Shown piece by piece: positions 9,308 through 18,728 of a stretch of 64,000 nucleotides of DNA (position 1 is the first letter of the stretch; the number at the start of each line of letters is the position of its first letter). The translations under genes and the position numbers were made by a program. The notes under the pieces were generated by a model that did no database searches, had not been told where the DNA came from, and saw only the letters and a list, made by a program, of their open reading frames with translations. The stretch spans positions 126,501 to 190,500 of the forward strand of contig NZ_RZMZ01000002.1 of assembly GCF_003992675.1 (NCBI RefSeq), written 5' to 3'. This DNA comes from Flagellimonas marinaquae (GTDB lineage Bacteria; Bacteroidota; Bacteroidia; Flavobacteriales; Flavobacteriaceae).

Positions 9308-12300
9308 ATGTTTATGACAATGAGAAATTATTGGATGATGTTAGTGTTCTTATGCTGTTCCATTACAGCGGCACTGGCTCAAGTAAGTAATGTTAAAGGT
9401 ACGGTAACTGACTCCGAAGGGGTGCCTTTACCCGGTGTTTCAATCTTGGTTGTTGGTACCACCAATGGTACGCAAACCGATTTTGATGGAAACTATTCCA
9501 TCATGGCTGCTACGGGCCAAACACTCCGTTTTAGCTATATCGGTCAAAAAACAATTCAAAAGACCGTCGGCACATCGTCTACCATAGATGTTCAAATGAC
9601 CGAGGACACCCAAGCCTTGGAAGAAATCATTCTAACGGGTGTGGCCCAAGGAACTTCCCAAAGAAAACTTGCTTTTAAGGTAGAAACCGTAAATCCCTCT
9701 GGCGTTCAGACAGTTCCTACTCCCGACGCAGCTTCTGCGCTTATCGGAAAAGTGGCTGGTGCTCAAATTGTTCAAGGAGGTGGTAACCCACTACGGCAAT
9801 CCGCTGTTATACTAAGGGGCGCAAGTGCCATCGAAGGCAGTACAAATCCACTTATCATTGTGGATGGGATTATTACCGAAGGAGGACTCAATCAAATCAG
9901 TACCCAAGACATCGCCTCAATTGAGGTTGTTAAAGGTGCGGCTGCCTCATCCCTTTATGGGTCGTTGGCTGGAAACGGGGTTATTCAAATCATTACCAAA
10001 AGGGGTAAAACGGACAAACCACAGGTCAAAATACGTTTCGAAAATGGATTTTCGGAAACTCAAAATGACTACCCTTTAGCCAGAAGACATGATCGACTTT
10101 TGGATGAGAATGGCAATTTTGACGTTTCTAGCGGGTCTATTGTCGCCGACCCTGACGGATTGTTCGATAATCCTTGGCCAGGACAGTTAATAAATAACGT
10201 GGAAGAGTTCATCACCTCTCAGCCATATAGCCAAATGGGGATTAGCGTTTCCCAAAATATGGATAAAGCCAACTATTTTATTTCCGCAGAGCAGACAGAA
10301 GTGCAAGGAATCTTAGAGGGTCTAAATCCATTTAGAAGACAAAACGCAAGGCTGAACTTAGATCTAAACCTTACCAACAAATTTAAGTTGGAATTGACCA
10401 ACTATATTGTTCGTCAGACAGGAAACGAAGTAACCCAACAAGGGCAAGGTGACAACGTATTCTTTAATTTATTGACTTCAGATCCCACTATTCGATTGGA
10501 TCAAAAAGATGCTAATGGAAACTTTATTCCCTTTTATGATGGAAACGGTTTTATCAATGAATACCAAAACCCACTTTACGTGGTATCCAATCAAAGGTTC
10601 GACAATGTTAACACTCGTATGATATCATCAGCCACAGGAAAATACAGTATATCGGACAAGTTCCTTTTTGAAGCCCATGTATCCACCGATCGAGGTAGAA
10701 CCAAAGTTTTAAACTTTTTTCCAAAAGGCTACGTTTCCGGTTCCCAATTTAATCCTAATACCGATAACGGTTTCATTTTTGATTTAGATAGCGACTTTGC
10801 CAGAAATAATGCCTATGCACAGCTCAATTACAACACAGCAATAGGGGATTTTAACTTTAAAAGCTCACTTCGATATCTCTTCGAAGATGTCAAAAACTCT
10901 TTCAAAAGAGCTCAAAGCTCCAACTTTCTAACTGAAGGTGTAGTTAATCTACAACAGGGCACGGAAAATATACAGGTTGGCTCAGGAGCTTTTAGGGAAA
11001 AAACACAAAACATTTTCCTCACTGCTGATTTGGATTGGAAAGAAAAAGTAATCCTTGGAGGATTTGTTCGTCAAGATAGAAGTTCCTTGTTTGGTGAGGA
11101 CAATAGGGATCAAATTTTCTGGAGAGGCTCCTTTGCCTATCGATTGGGAGAGGATTTAAAAGTTGACTGGTTGGACGAACTTAAGTTCAGAGGTTCCTAT
11201 GGTACGGCCGGTCTACGACCTGATTTTGGTGATATCTTTGAAACCTTCAATGTAAGCCAAACTGGTATCACACCGCTTCAGATTGGAAACCCCGATCTTC
11301 AGTCTCCTACGATTAGTGAACTTGAAGTTGGTATTGATGTAGGAATTAACAACAATTATCTCTTAAGCGTTACCTACGCGGATTCCAAAACAGAAGATGC
11401 CCTGCTCACAGTACCTTTATCTGGGGCTGTACCAGGAGCTGTACAGGTGCAAAACGTAGCAGAAACGGCATACAAAGCATGGGAGGCCTCCTTTAGCGGT
11501 ACACCAATCAAAACTAAAAACACAACTTGGGATTTTGGTGTTACGTTCGCTACCGTTGAAAACACTGTTGAAAGTTTAGGTAATGTAGCTCCATTTAACA
11601 GGGTTATCCAAGGATTTGCAGCAACAGGAAGTGATGTGCAACTGGATGCCGACCCAGCGGTAAACGTTTTCCGCGTGGAGCCAGGACAACCCTATGGTGC
11701 TATGTATGGTAATCAATTAGTAAGGTCTTTAGATGAATTGACCGTACAAGATGGAGTAGTTATAAACGAAGGTTTGAACCTTCCGTTGTCTGCATTTTCT
11801 GTCAATGAATTTGGGCACGTTATAGTGACAGCCAATGAAAACCAATCAGGTCTTGTCAATGCTGGCGGGGAACAGGCAATCCGTAAATGGGATGCTGAAA
11901 CCAATCAATTGGCGGTTGGTCTCATTGGTGATACGAACCCTGATTTTATCATGGGTTTTCGTAATACTTTCACTTATAAAAACTTGAGGTTATATACGTT
12001 GATAGATACCCAAATTGGTGGTGACGTGTATAACTACACCAGACAATATCTGTATTTTAACGATAGACATGCCGATTTGGACGCCTTTGGGGCTGCTGGA
12101 CAACAATCCTCTTATGCCAACGCCAGTTCAACCATTTATAATGGCGGTGGACCAATCAATTACTTCGTAGAGGATGCGAGCTTCACCAAACTTAGAGAGG
12201 TTTCTTTGACCTATACTTTGGACAAAAAGGTATTGGGTCCTAAAATACCCATCGAAGATGTCCAGTTCACGCTTTCTGGAAGAAACTTGTATACCTGGAC

Positions 12301-12418
12301 CAATTATACTGGATACGATCCAGAAGTGGCACTAAGTGGCAGCCCTATTTTTAGATTGGATGAGTTTTCCTTTCCAAACTTTAGGACGTATGCCATGTCA
12401 GTTCAAATAACTTTTTAA
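9308..12418 (+). CDS. SusC/RagA-family TonB-dependent outer-membrane transporter (second pair)
   Basis: 1036 aa. The signal peptide and carboxypeptidase-D-like domain (first about 110 residues) are nearly the same as in the first SusC, also in DNA. Sequence then diverges from LEEIILTGVAQG onward. The plug has NPLIIVDGIITEGG and VVKGAAASSLYGSLAGNG; the barrel ends in MSVQITF. In-frame ATGs at 9308, 9314 and 9320 are all possible; MRNYWMML from 9320 aligns with the sister gene. No STN domain. It lies 9 bp before its SusD partner. Substrate unknown: no glycosidase or peptidase is clearly linked to the pair. Confidence 0.93.
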   Translation: MFMTMRNYWMMLVFLCCSITAALAQVSNVKGTVTDSEGVPLPGVSILVVGTTNGTQTDFDGNYSIMAATGQTLRFSYIGQKTIQKTVGTSSTIDVQMTEDTQALEEIILTGVAQGTSQRKLAFKVETVNPSGVQTVPTPDAASALIGKVAGAQIVQGGGNPLRQSAVILRGASAIEGSTNPLIIVDGIITEGGLNQISTQDIASIEVVKGAAASSLYGSLAGNGVIQIITKRGKTDKPQVKIRFENGFSETQNDYPLARRHDRLLDENGNFDVSSGSIVADPDGLFDNPWPGQLINNVEEFITSQPYSQMGISVSQNMDKANYFISAEQTEVQGILEGLNPFRRQNARLNLDLNLTNKFKLELTNYIVRQTGNEVTQQGQGDNVFFNLLTSDPTIRLDQKDANGNFIPFYDGNGFINEYQNPLYVVSNQRFDNVNTRMISSATGKYSISDKFLFEAHVSTDRGRTKVLNFFPKGYVSGSQFNPNTDNGFIFDLDSDFARNNAYAQLNYNTAIGDFNFKSSLRYLFEDVKNSFKRAQSSNFLTEGVVNLQQGTENIQVGSGAFREKTQNIFLTADLDWKEKVILGGFVRQDRSSLFGEDNRDQIFWRGSFAYRLGEDLKVDWLDELKFRGSYGTAGLRPDFGDIFETFNVSQTGITPLQIGNPDLQSPTISELEVGIDVGINNNYLLSVTYADSKTEDALLTVPLSGAVPGAVQVQNVAETAYKAWEASFSGTPIKTKNTTWDFGVTFATVENTVESLGNVAPFNRVIQGFAATGSDVQLDADPAVNVFRVEPGQPYGAMYGNQLVRSLDELTVQDGVVINEGLNLPLSAFSVNEFGHVIVTANENQSGLVNAGGEQAIRKWDAETNQLAVGLIGDTNPDFIMGFRNTFTYKNLRLYTLIDTQIGGDVYNYTRQYLYFNDRHADLDAFGAAGQQSSYANASSTIYNGGGPINYFVEDASFTKLREVSLTYTLDKKVLGPKIPIEDVQFTLSGRNLYTWTNYTGYDPEVALSGSPIFRLDEFSFPNFRTYAMSVQITF

Positions 12419-12427
12419 AAAACTATC

Positions 12428-13939
12428 ATGAAAAAATTAGCATATATTGTGATGGCTTTGACGATTCTGTCATGCTCACAAGAAGAGTTTAACATCCCCA
12501 ATAGTAATCAAGCCGATGCCCAAAGGGTATTGGCCAATGGAAATGACTTTCAAAATTTTAATATTTCCAATCATTCGGCTCTTTTTACAAGTCAAATAGG
12601 GTTTTCCGGAATATATTTTAGAGGCTTGTCCGATCAGTTTACCACTACCAATGCCTTTGCCGGATTTTGGGATTACTGTGATCAACCCCGAAGACAAATT
12701 ATCAATTCAACTGCCAACGACAACCTCTCCGATCAAGCAGGAGGGCCGTGGAATAATTTCAACTCCGTAATCAACAATGCCAATATTGTAATCAATAATA
12801 TTGAGAATGAAGGAGGAGAAGTAATTGTTTCCGAGGCAGATTTCACCCAGCAGGAGCTTGCTGGGGCTTATTTTGATAAAGGAGTCGCTCAAGGCTATCT
12901 TTCTTTGATCTACGACAAAGCCTACATCGTAAATCCAGAAACTGACCCTAATACATTGGAGTTTTCTAATTATCAAGAGATGTTTGAAACTGCTGTGGTG
13001 AACATTTCCAAAGCTGTTCAATTAGCCCAAGCGGTTTCAGGTTTCGAATACTCGGTATATCCAGGGGGGCAGGTTTTGGATTTTAACTATTTTGAGCAAT
13101 TGGCCAACGGTTATTTGGCGCGCCTATCCATTGGTCTTCCAAGAACAGCTAGTGAAGCACAATCCTTGGATTACAATGCCATTTTAAACTATGCCAATAA
13201 AGGTATAACCTCGGATTTTAGCCCTCCTGCCACAGAGGCTGTTTTCTTTAATAACCTGCAGGATTGGTCACTTTTTACAGTAGGAGATGGTTCTGGCTAC
13301 ATGCCAACCGATCAAAAAATACTTCATTTGATTGACCCGACTTATCCTACCGATTACCCGACGGACGAAAGCATTATTTTAGACCCTGCCATTAGTAATG
13401 GCGATCCCAGATTTGGTGATTATTATGAATATATGGGAGAGCTTTTTGGATTTTTAAGAGCTTCTCGAGGCCGACATCTGTTTTCAAGTTATAGAACGAA
13501 AAAGTTTTATAATGACAATGATCAAAATCAAACTGGTTTGCCAACAAATATAATGGCAGCAGCCGAAATGCAGTACATTAAAGCAGAATGTCATTATAGA
13601 CTTGGCAACTACGATGCAGCGGTTCAGGCTTTGAATGAATCTCCAAGGATGATGGTTGGTGGTCTTTCCACAACTCCAGAAGCTGCCAATGTGCTAAATG
13701 CACTACTATATGAGGTATCCATTGAGTTGGATTTAGCTTCTGGTATGTGTGTTGAGTGGTGGTTTATGAGAAGACATGATATGTTACAGGCTGGGTCACC
13801 CACCATGTACCCAGTACCTGCTTCTGAACTGGAAATATCACAAGATGATATTTACACTTTTGGAGGTCCAGCGGCTGCAGGACAAACAGGGACAGCATCT
13901 GGCTCAAATGATTGGAGAAACATTGATTTGGTTTACTAA
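12428..13939 (+). CDS. SusD/RagB-like outer-membrane lipoprotein (second pair)
   Basis: 503 aa. MKKLAYIVMALTILSC is a lipoprotein signal with Cys16 as the anchor. SusD features include GGPWNNFNSVINNANIVINN near the N-terminus, AAAEMQYIKAECHYRLGNYDAAVQ around residue 380, and a C-terminal MYPVPASELE segment that closes many SusD proteins. It is the ligand-binding partner of the SusC gene 9 bp upstream. A 12-bp-stem hairpin starts 22 bp after the stop. Confidence 0.9.
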   Translation: MKKLAYIVMALTILSCSQEEFNIPNSNQADAQRVLANGNDFQNFNISNHSALFTSQIGFSGIYFRGLSDQFTTTNAFAGFWDYCDQPRRQIINSTANDNLSDQAGGPWNNFNSVINNANIVINNIENEGGEVIVSEADFTQQELAGAYFDKGVAQGYLSLIYDKAYIVNPETDPNTLEFSNYQEMFETAVVNISKAVQLAQAVSGFEYSVYPGGQVLDFNYFEQLANGYLARLSIGLPRTASEAQSLDYNAILNYANKGITSDFSPPATEAVFFNNLQDWSLFTVGDGSGYMPTDQKILHLIDPTYPTDYPTDESIILDPAISNGDPRFGDYYEYMGELFGFLRASRGRHLFSSYRTKKFYNDNDQNQTGLPTNIMAAAEMQYIKAECHYRLGNYDAAVQALNESPRMMVGGLSTTPEAANVLNALLYEVSIELDLASGMCVEWWFMRRHDMLQAGSPTMYPVPASELEISQDDIYTFGGPAAAGQTGTASGSNDWRNIDLVY

Positions 13940-13958
13940 AATAGATTCTTTTAAAAAA

Positions 13959-14447
13959 ATGATAAGCCGCTATATGAATAGCGGCTTATTCAATTTATTT
14001 TTCATACATATCTTACTAATAAGCGGCCTAATCCAATTAGCATGTCAATCCAAGAAAGATTATACAAAAACCTGTATGGAAGGCACCCAAGTTGAGATAC
14101 GATTTTTATACCCCTTTTCCTTTCATAAAAAGGATAGTCTATTCCTAGACGAACTTGTTTTTACGCATGTTGATTATCTGGATAGTATTTCGCTGGGAAA
14201 TTATCTGCCAAACCAAAATCCAGTGGTATTCCATAGGAATGGCAAACAGCTAAGAGAAAAATCAAATCAAATTAGTATAGCCAGAGTATTGGGAAAACAA
14301 TTATCAGAAACAGGTAATTATAAAATTATCAATGGTCCTGAACTACTAACGTCAGGTACACTTAAAATTTCCAAAACCAATGGCGAGACCATACAAATAT
14401 GCCATACTCCCGACTATTTAGCTGCCATTTCCGTTGTTGTAAAATGA
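13959..14447 (+). CDS. Small predicted lipoprotein, function unknown
   Basis: 162 aa from the ATG at 13959 (148 aa... shorter by five residues from the ATG at 13974). An open frame continues upstream into the SusD gene but there it is only a shadow. The N-terminus MNSGLFNLFFIHILLISGLIQLAC is hydrophobic and ends in a lipobox-like Cys. The mature part has about 135 residues with no family I recognise. It follows the second SusD gene by 19 bp and could belong to that operon, though a terminator-shaped hairpin covers its own start region. Possibly a substrate-binding accessory of the SusCD system; that is only a guess from position. Confidence 0.6.
   Translation: MISRYMNSGLFNLFFIHILLISGLIQLACQSKKDYTKTCMEGTQVEIRFLYPFSFHKKDSLFLDELVFTHVDYLDSISLGNYLPNQNPVVFHRNGKQLREKSNQISIARVLGKQLSETGNYKIINGPELLTSGTLKISKTNGETIQICHTPDYLAAISVVVK
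13962..13989 (+). terminator. Strong hairpin overlapping the start of the small lipoprotein gene
   Basis: ATAAGCCGCTAT (13962-13973) pairs perfectly with ATAGCGGCTTAT (13978-13989) around the loop ATGA. An A-run precedes it and TTCAATTTATTTTTC follows, so it has terminator shape. The first possible start codon of the next gene lies just before the stem and the second is in the loop, so it could also control translation. Confidence 0.65.
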
Positions 14448-14482
14448 ATAAAGTAGGCCCTTTCTAACACTCAAAGACCAAA

Positions 14483-14570
14483 TCCATCAACCCAAACCCC
14501 TCATCCGTCAGATCAAAAGGGGCATCCGTCAATTGGCACCCTAAAAATCCATCCGTAGCCCTTATGTTTG
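14483..14570 (+). promoter_or_regulatory. Operator repeats and -7 box upstream of secreted protein gene
   Basis: Cores TCCATCAAC (14483), TCCGTCAGA (14504) and TCCGTCAAT (14525) are spaced by 21 bp, as at 3512-3562. The two loci share about 37 identical bases. A perfect -7 box, TATGTTTG, follows at 14563-14570, with no good -33 element. This is the expected layout for an activator-dependent promoter. The gene start is at 14599. Confidence 0.6.
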
Positions 14571-14598
14571 GGATATATTCATCAAAGTATAGTGTATT

Positions 14599-15180
14599 AT
14601 GATCCCAATCTTTAAAACACCGATGACCTACGTTTTGACAAGTGCCTTGTTGTTCTCAATGACTACCGCATTTGGTCAAGAGAATTCAGCTGCACCCCTA
14701 AGGCTTGACAATTTTATTAACCGAAGTTGCACCACTAACTACAAGAAGATTACTTCGGAGACGGTGCAAAACATCCTCAAACACGATGTGTACTATATTA
14801 CCCAAGAAATCAAAAACATCTATGGTGAGAAAGAGACCGAAATCCATGAATTTATTGTGGTAGACAATGGACGAGAGGTGCAGCCTTTCGAAAAAATCCA
14901 AATGAACACCCCACTTCCCAAGTTAACGAGTTATATCCGTGAGGACTTTGTATTAAATCCAGAATCCGCTCCCCATTTTCAAGCACTGTTGGACTACATC
15001 TATCCCATTGCCGAATGGAAACCGGACAAACGGGAGTTCTTTTTTACAAAAGGTAAATGGTACTTTCTTCGCGATGGCTATTTCCGCTCCAAACAGGGTT
15101 TTGAGATAACCGTGGACTCCAAAGGCAAGATCACCTATATCTGCTATAAAATGAAATGGGACGAAACGGAAAGCAAATAA
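14599..15180 (+). CDS. Secreted protein of unknown function
   Basis: 193 aa. The N-terminus carries a signal peptide ending in a typical flavobacterial ...TTAFGQ site (about residues 1-27). The mature part of about 166 residues has two Cys (CTTNYKK near the start and YICYKMKW near the end) and many charged and aromatic residues. No family is recognised. It is monocistronic: a terminator follows at 15183-15212. Its promoter has the same operator as the AraC-type gene at 3625, so the two should be co-regulated. Confidence 0.7.
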   Translation: MIPIFKTPMTYVLTSALLFSMTTAFGQENSAAPLRLDNFINRSCTTNYKKITSETVQNILKHDVYYITQEIKNIYGEKETEIHEFIVVDNGREVQPFEKIQMNTPLPKLTSYIREDFVLNPESAPHFQALLDYIYPIAEWKPDKREFFFTKGKWYFLRDGYFRSKQGFEITVDSKGKITYICYKMKWDETESK

Positions 15181-15182
15181 AC

Positions 15183-15212
15183 AAAAATGCCTCCCAATGG
15201 GAGGCATTTTTT
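15183..15212. terminator. Bidirectional terminator
   Basis: AAAATGCCTCCC (15184-15195) pairs with GGGAGGCATTTT (15199-15210), loop AAT, with A- and T-runs on both sides. It separates two convergent genes. Confidence 0.92.
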
Positions 15213-15231
15213 ATCCTTTAAAGATGAATTC

Positions 15232-17352
15232 TTAGTAGAAAGTAGCTCTCTTATCGTCGATTTCCGCTTTGTCTTTTAAAGCATTATAAACCGCTCCATT
15301 CACCCTTGCCGAAGTGCTCGATTGCAAGCTTTGAGCATAAGTGCTATAGTTCTCCACATCAGGAGCTTCTGTTTTGTTGGTCACTGTCAATTTGTAGACC
15401 CCTGTTTCTCCCTTAATGAGTTCGGAAGTCTGGTCTTTGTCCAACGCAAATGCAGTTCCCACAACCATAGGCTCTCTACCGGCTCCAGGCAAGGTAGGTG
15501 CCTTTAGCGTTACTGCTGATGCAGTACTGATGCTCACATTATTATCCGACGCCATGGCATCCAAGCTTTTTCCTTGGTTGGCAGCGATAATCTGTTGTGC
15601 CTTGCGTTCTTTTCTTATAGCTGGCAATGCCGTTGCAGAAGCATCTTCTGGTGCCATAAGGCCTTTTCTGTATTTTTTGGTGAGCTGTACCACGGCATAT
15701 CCGTTGTTTACATCAAAACGTCTCACGTCACCTACATTGGTATCCTCGTTAAACGCCCATTGCACCACACTGCGCTGTGAACCCAAACCGGGCAGATTCT
15801 CTTCCATTTCCTTTATTTTGTTCACAGGACGAACGGTGTAGCTGCTTTCTCTGGCAATATCCCCAAAATTTTCGGGCTCATCATCTATAACCGCCATTTC
15901 AAACTTGGTGGCATCAGTAAATAGAGTATTGATGGTCTGCTCGGAAGGTTCTACTTCACGGGCCAAAGTAGCCACTTGAATTACATCCTGCTTATCATCT
16001 ACCTTGATGACATGGTATCCAAATTGGGTTTCTACCAATCCGATGGTTCCTACTGGATTCCCAAAACAGAAATCATTGAACTCATCGGCCATTAGACCTT
16101 CTTGGAAGTAACCAAGGTCTCCACCACGAGGTGCAGAAGGTCCATCGGAATTTTCCCTGGCCAAGGTAGTGAACATCACATCCTCTTTTTTGGCTTCGGC
16201 CAACAATCTTTTGGCTTCCGCTTCAGCTTCTTCTTTGGTCCTTGTAACCGCTGGATTAGCCCTTTCGGCACCTTCCCAGGCAATAAGGATATGGCTGGCC
16301 TTTACAGTACCATTTGCCTTTCGGCCCATGATTTTTGAGACCTTGTAGAAGTCACCATCCTTGTACGGACCATATACTTCTCCAACTTCCATCGCCATTA
16401 AAGTATCGGCCACTACGGAAGGAAGGTCTTTTTTGGCCTTGTAGATAGTGTCGAATTTTTCATCCGAATGTCTGTCCAAAAAGGCAGCCATATCGGTTGT
16501 ATTCCTAAATCCGGCAATGGTATCGTTGGCATCTTTGGCCTCCGAGTACTCCACTGAATCATCCAATAAGGCCGTAATGGCTTCCTTTACACTGGCGTCA
16601 TCTTCTGCGGATGGCTTTTCTTCGAAATACACAAATCGGATATCCCTGGCATTTTCTTGTTGAAACTTGGCTTTGTGTTCTTTAATGTACGCCTCTATCT
16701 CACTTTTGGAAACTGTGATGGTACTGTCTGGAATGGTAGTGTACGGGATACGGACATACTTGATATCGACCTTATCGTTGGCCATTGTGTAATCCAATTC
16801 TCCTTCGGCCAAGGTAGCAGTCACCCCACCTTTCACCAAATTGAAGTACATACGTTCTTTAGCAGCTTGGATAATGGCCTTTTCGTCTTGCAACCAAGCA
16901 TCGTAACGCAAAGGGTCGTTGGCTTTCCAATCGGCAATCGTGCTTTTGAACACCTGTTCGTTGAAAATTCCATTCTCATCTTGAAAATCTGGAATTTGAG
17001 CGTAACCGGAGGTTCTAACAAAATCAACAATCTGATCGCTCTCCACTTCAATGCCCAAATCCTCGAACTGCTGGTTTAGGATAGTCCTTCGCACCTCTTG
17101 GTCGTATACCATGTTGACCAATTGGGTTCCCGTAACACTTGGTCCATATCTTCTTGAAGCATTCTCTACCTGAGCCCTAAACTCATCAATGGGAATATTT
17201 TCTCCATTTACCTCTGCGACCGTGGAGCCAACTTTGCCACCGGCAAAATTATCGCTGCTGAACACTCCAGATATTACAAATGCGAACAACGCCAAACCAA
17301 TGATAAGAATAAGAACTGTTGTCCGTTTTCTAATATTCTCTAATATTGCCAT
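15232..17352 (-). CDS. PpiD-like periplasmic peptidyl-prolyl isomerase / chaperone
   Basis: 706 aa from the ATG at 17352 (MAILENIRKRTTVL); an upstream in-frame start at 17406 adds 18 residues without a better signal. A single N-terminal membrane segment (about 13-30, VLILIIGLALFAFVISGVF) anchors a large periplasmic part. It has a SurA/PpiD N-terminal helical domain (VNGENIPIDEFRAQVE) and a parvulin domain around residues 335-450 (VKASHILIAWEG; RGGDLGYFQEGLM; PVGTIGLVETQFGYHVIKV). The family helps fold outer-membrane proteins, here plausibly including the SusC barrels. It is the last gene of the minus-strand envelope operon, and the terminator at 15183-15212 lies just beyond it. Confidence 0.9.
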   Translation of the reverse strand: MAILENIRKRTTVLILIIGLALFAFVISGVFSSDNFAGGKVGSTVAEVNGENIPIDEFRAQVENASRRYGPSVTGTQLVNMVYDQEVRRTILNQQFEDLGIEVESDQIVDFVRTSGYAQIPDFQDENGIFNEQVFKSTIADWKANDPLRYDAWLQDEKAIIQAAKERMYFNLVKGGVTATLAEGELDYTMANDKVDIKYVRIPYTTIPDSTITVSKSEIEAYIKEHKAKFQQENARDIRFVYFEEKPSAEDDASVKEAITALLDDSVEYSEAKDANDTIAGFRNTTDMAAFLDRHSDEKFDTIYKAKKDLPSVVADTLMAMEVGEVYGPYKDGDFYKVSKIMGRKANGTVKASHILIAWEGAERANPAVTRTKEEAEAEAKRLLAEAKKEDVMFTTLARENSDGPSAPRGGDLGYFQEGLMADEFNDFCFGNPVGTIGLVETQFGYHVIKVDDKQDVIQVATLAREVEPSEQTINTLFTDATKFEMAVIDDEPENFGDIARESSYTVRPVNKIKEMEENLPGLGSQRSVVQWAFNEDTNVGDVRRFDVNNGYAVVQLTKKYRKGLMAPEDASATALPAIRKERKAQQIIAANQGKSLDAMASDNNVSISTASAVTLKAPTLPGAGREPMVVGTAFALDKDQTSELIKGETGVYKLTVTNKTEAPDVENYSTYAQSLQSSTSARVNGAVYNALKDKAEIDDKRATFY

Positions 17353-17436
17353 TTTACTGCTTGTTTTCTTTAATTTCAGTGGGCGAAAATACCACTTTCT
17401 TTTCAAATAGGAAAGCCAAAAAAGGGACCGAAATTA

Positions 17437-18726
17437 TTAATCTTCAGTGTGAACGGTGACCTTCACCAAATCGATTTTGGTGTTTGACACCTCCAAAATC
17501 TTGAAGCTGAATCGATCTAAGGTCACTTCGGTATCCTGTTCGGGTATTTCCCCCGTCTGATGCACGATCAAACCGCCCAAGGTTTCATATTCTTCGCCTT
17601 CCGGCAGCTCCAGTTTGTAGTTCTCGTTAATGTAATCCACCTCCAATCGGGCAGAGAACTTGTATTCGTTTTCCCCAATTTGCTCCTCGTGCAGGTCCGT
17701 GGAATCGTGCTCGTCCTCTATTTCGCCAAAAAGCTCCTCAATGATGTCCTCAACGGTCAAAATTCCCGAAGTACCCCCGTATTCGTCCAAAACCACGGCC
17801 ATACTCTTTCGTTTTTTGGTCAATACGTTCAAAATATCCTGAATGAGCATGGTCTCTGGAACAAATTCCACCGGCAACAAGATACTTTTGATGGTTTTGG
17901 GTTTTTTGAACAGCTCGTAGGAATGCACATAACCTATAATCTCATCGATACTGTCCTTGTACACCAAGATTTTTGAATATCCGGTTTCTGAAAAGAGTTT
18001 AGTAAGGTTTTTTGGTGTTTCGCCGATTTCTACGGCCGTAATCTCGGTCCGCGGTACCATCACTTCCCTTGCCTTTACGGTTGAAAATTCCAACGCATTC
18101 TGGAAAATCTGGATTTCGGAATCCACATCGTCCTCCTCTTCCACGGTCTCCATTTGCTCATTGATATAATCTCCCAGCTCCAATTTGGTGAAAGTAAGTT
18201 GCACCTCGTCCCCTTCGGTCTTGAAAAGGGTTCTGAGGACAAAATCGGACACCTTGATGACAAAGGATGAAATCACCGAAAACAACAGGTAAAAAACGTA
18301 GGCCGGGACGGCGAATACCTTGATCAGCACATTGGCATAGATTTGAAAGAACACTTTGGGCAGGAACTCTGCCGTTAACAATATGAGCAGCGTTGAAATT
18401 ACGGTTTGGGAAAGCAGACTAAAATCCGTCAATAGGACATTGACAAACTCATATTTGGCGGGCAACAAGCTTTGGAACCACTCCATGAGTACATCACCCA
18501 TAAAAAGACCATAGATCACCAAGGCAATATTATTGCCAATAAGCATGGTGGCAATAAACTTGGATGGTTTGTCGGTGAGCAGGGTAAGTACCTTGGCCAG
18601 AAAGCCTTCTTGCTTTTTCTCTATTTCAATATGAATCTTGTTGGCGGAAACGAAGGCGATTTCCATGCCGGAGAAAAATGCCGATAACAGCAGGGAAACA
18701 ATGATAATGATTAGGGAGGAGTCCAA
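17437..18726 (-). CDS. CNNM/CorC-HlyC family membrane protein with CBS domains
   Basis: 429 aa. DUF21/CNNM membrane domain at about 1-170 with four hydrophobic segments (IIIVSLLLSAFFSGMEIAFV at the N-terminus). CBS pair at about 205-325 (VMVPRTEITAVE; LDEYGGTSGILTVEDIIEELFGEIEDEHD). The CorC_HlyC transporter-associated domain is at about 340-425 (EEYETLGGLIVHQTGEIPEQ). Family members act in magnesium or cobalt homeostasis. The flavobacterial gliding protein GldE belongs to the same family, but the neighbours here do not suggest gliding. It lies 2 bp after the small membrane gene and 84 bp before the PpiD-like gene. Confidence 0.88.
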   Translation of the reverse strand: MDSSLIIIIVSLLLSAFFSGMEIAFVSANKIHIEIEKKQEGFLAKVLTLLTDKPSKFIATMLIGNNIALVIYGLFMGDVLMEWFQSLLPAKYEFVNVLLTDFSLLSQTVISTLLILLTAEFLPKVFFQIYANVLIKVFAVPAYVFYLLFSVISSFVIKVSDFVLRTLFKTEGDEVQLTFTKLELGDYINEQMETVEEEDDVDSEIQIFQNALEFSTVKAREVMVPRTEITAVEIGETPKNLTKLFSETGYSKILVYKDSIDEIIGYVHSYELFKKPKTIKSILLPVEFVPETMLIQDILNVLTKKRKSMAVVLDEYGGTSGILTVEDIIEELFGEIEDEHDSTDLHEEQIGENEYKFSARLEVDYINENYKLELPEGEEYETLGGLIVHQTGEIPEQDTEVTLDRFSFKILEVSNTKIDLVKVTVHTED

Positions 18727-18728
18727 GG

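Noticed and set aside
13776..13958. Upstream extension of the small lipoprotein frame into the SusD gene
   Set aside because: It lies out of frame within a well-supported SusD gene. The lipoprotein signal begins only at 13959 or 13974.
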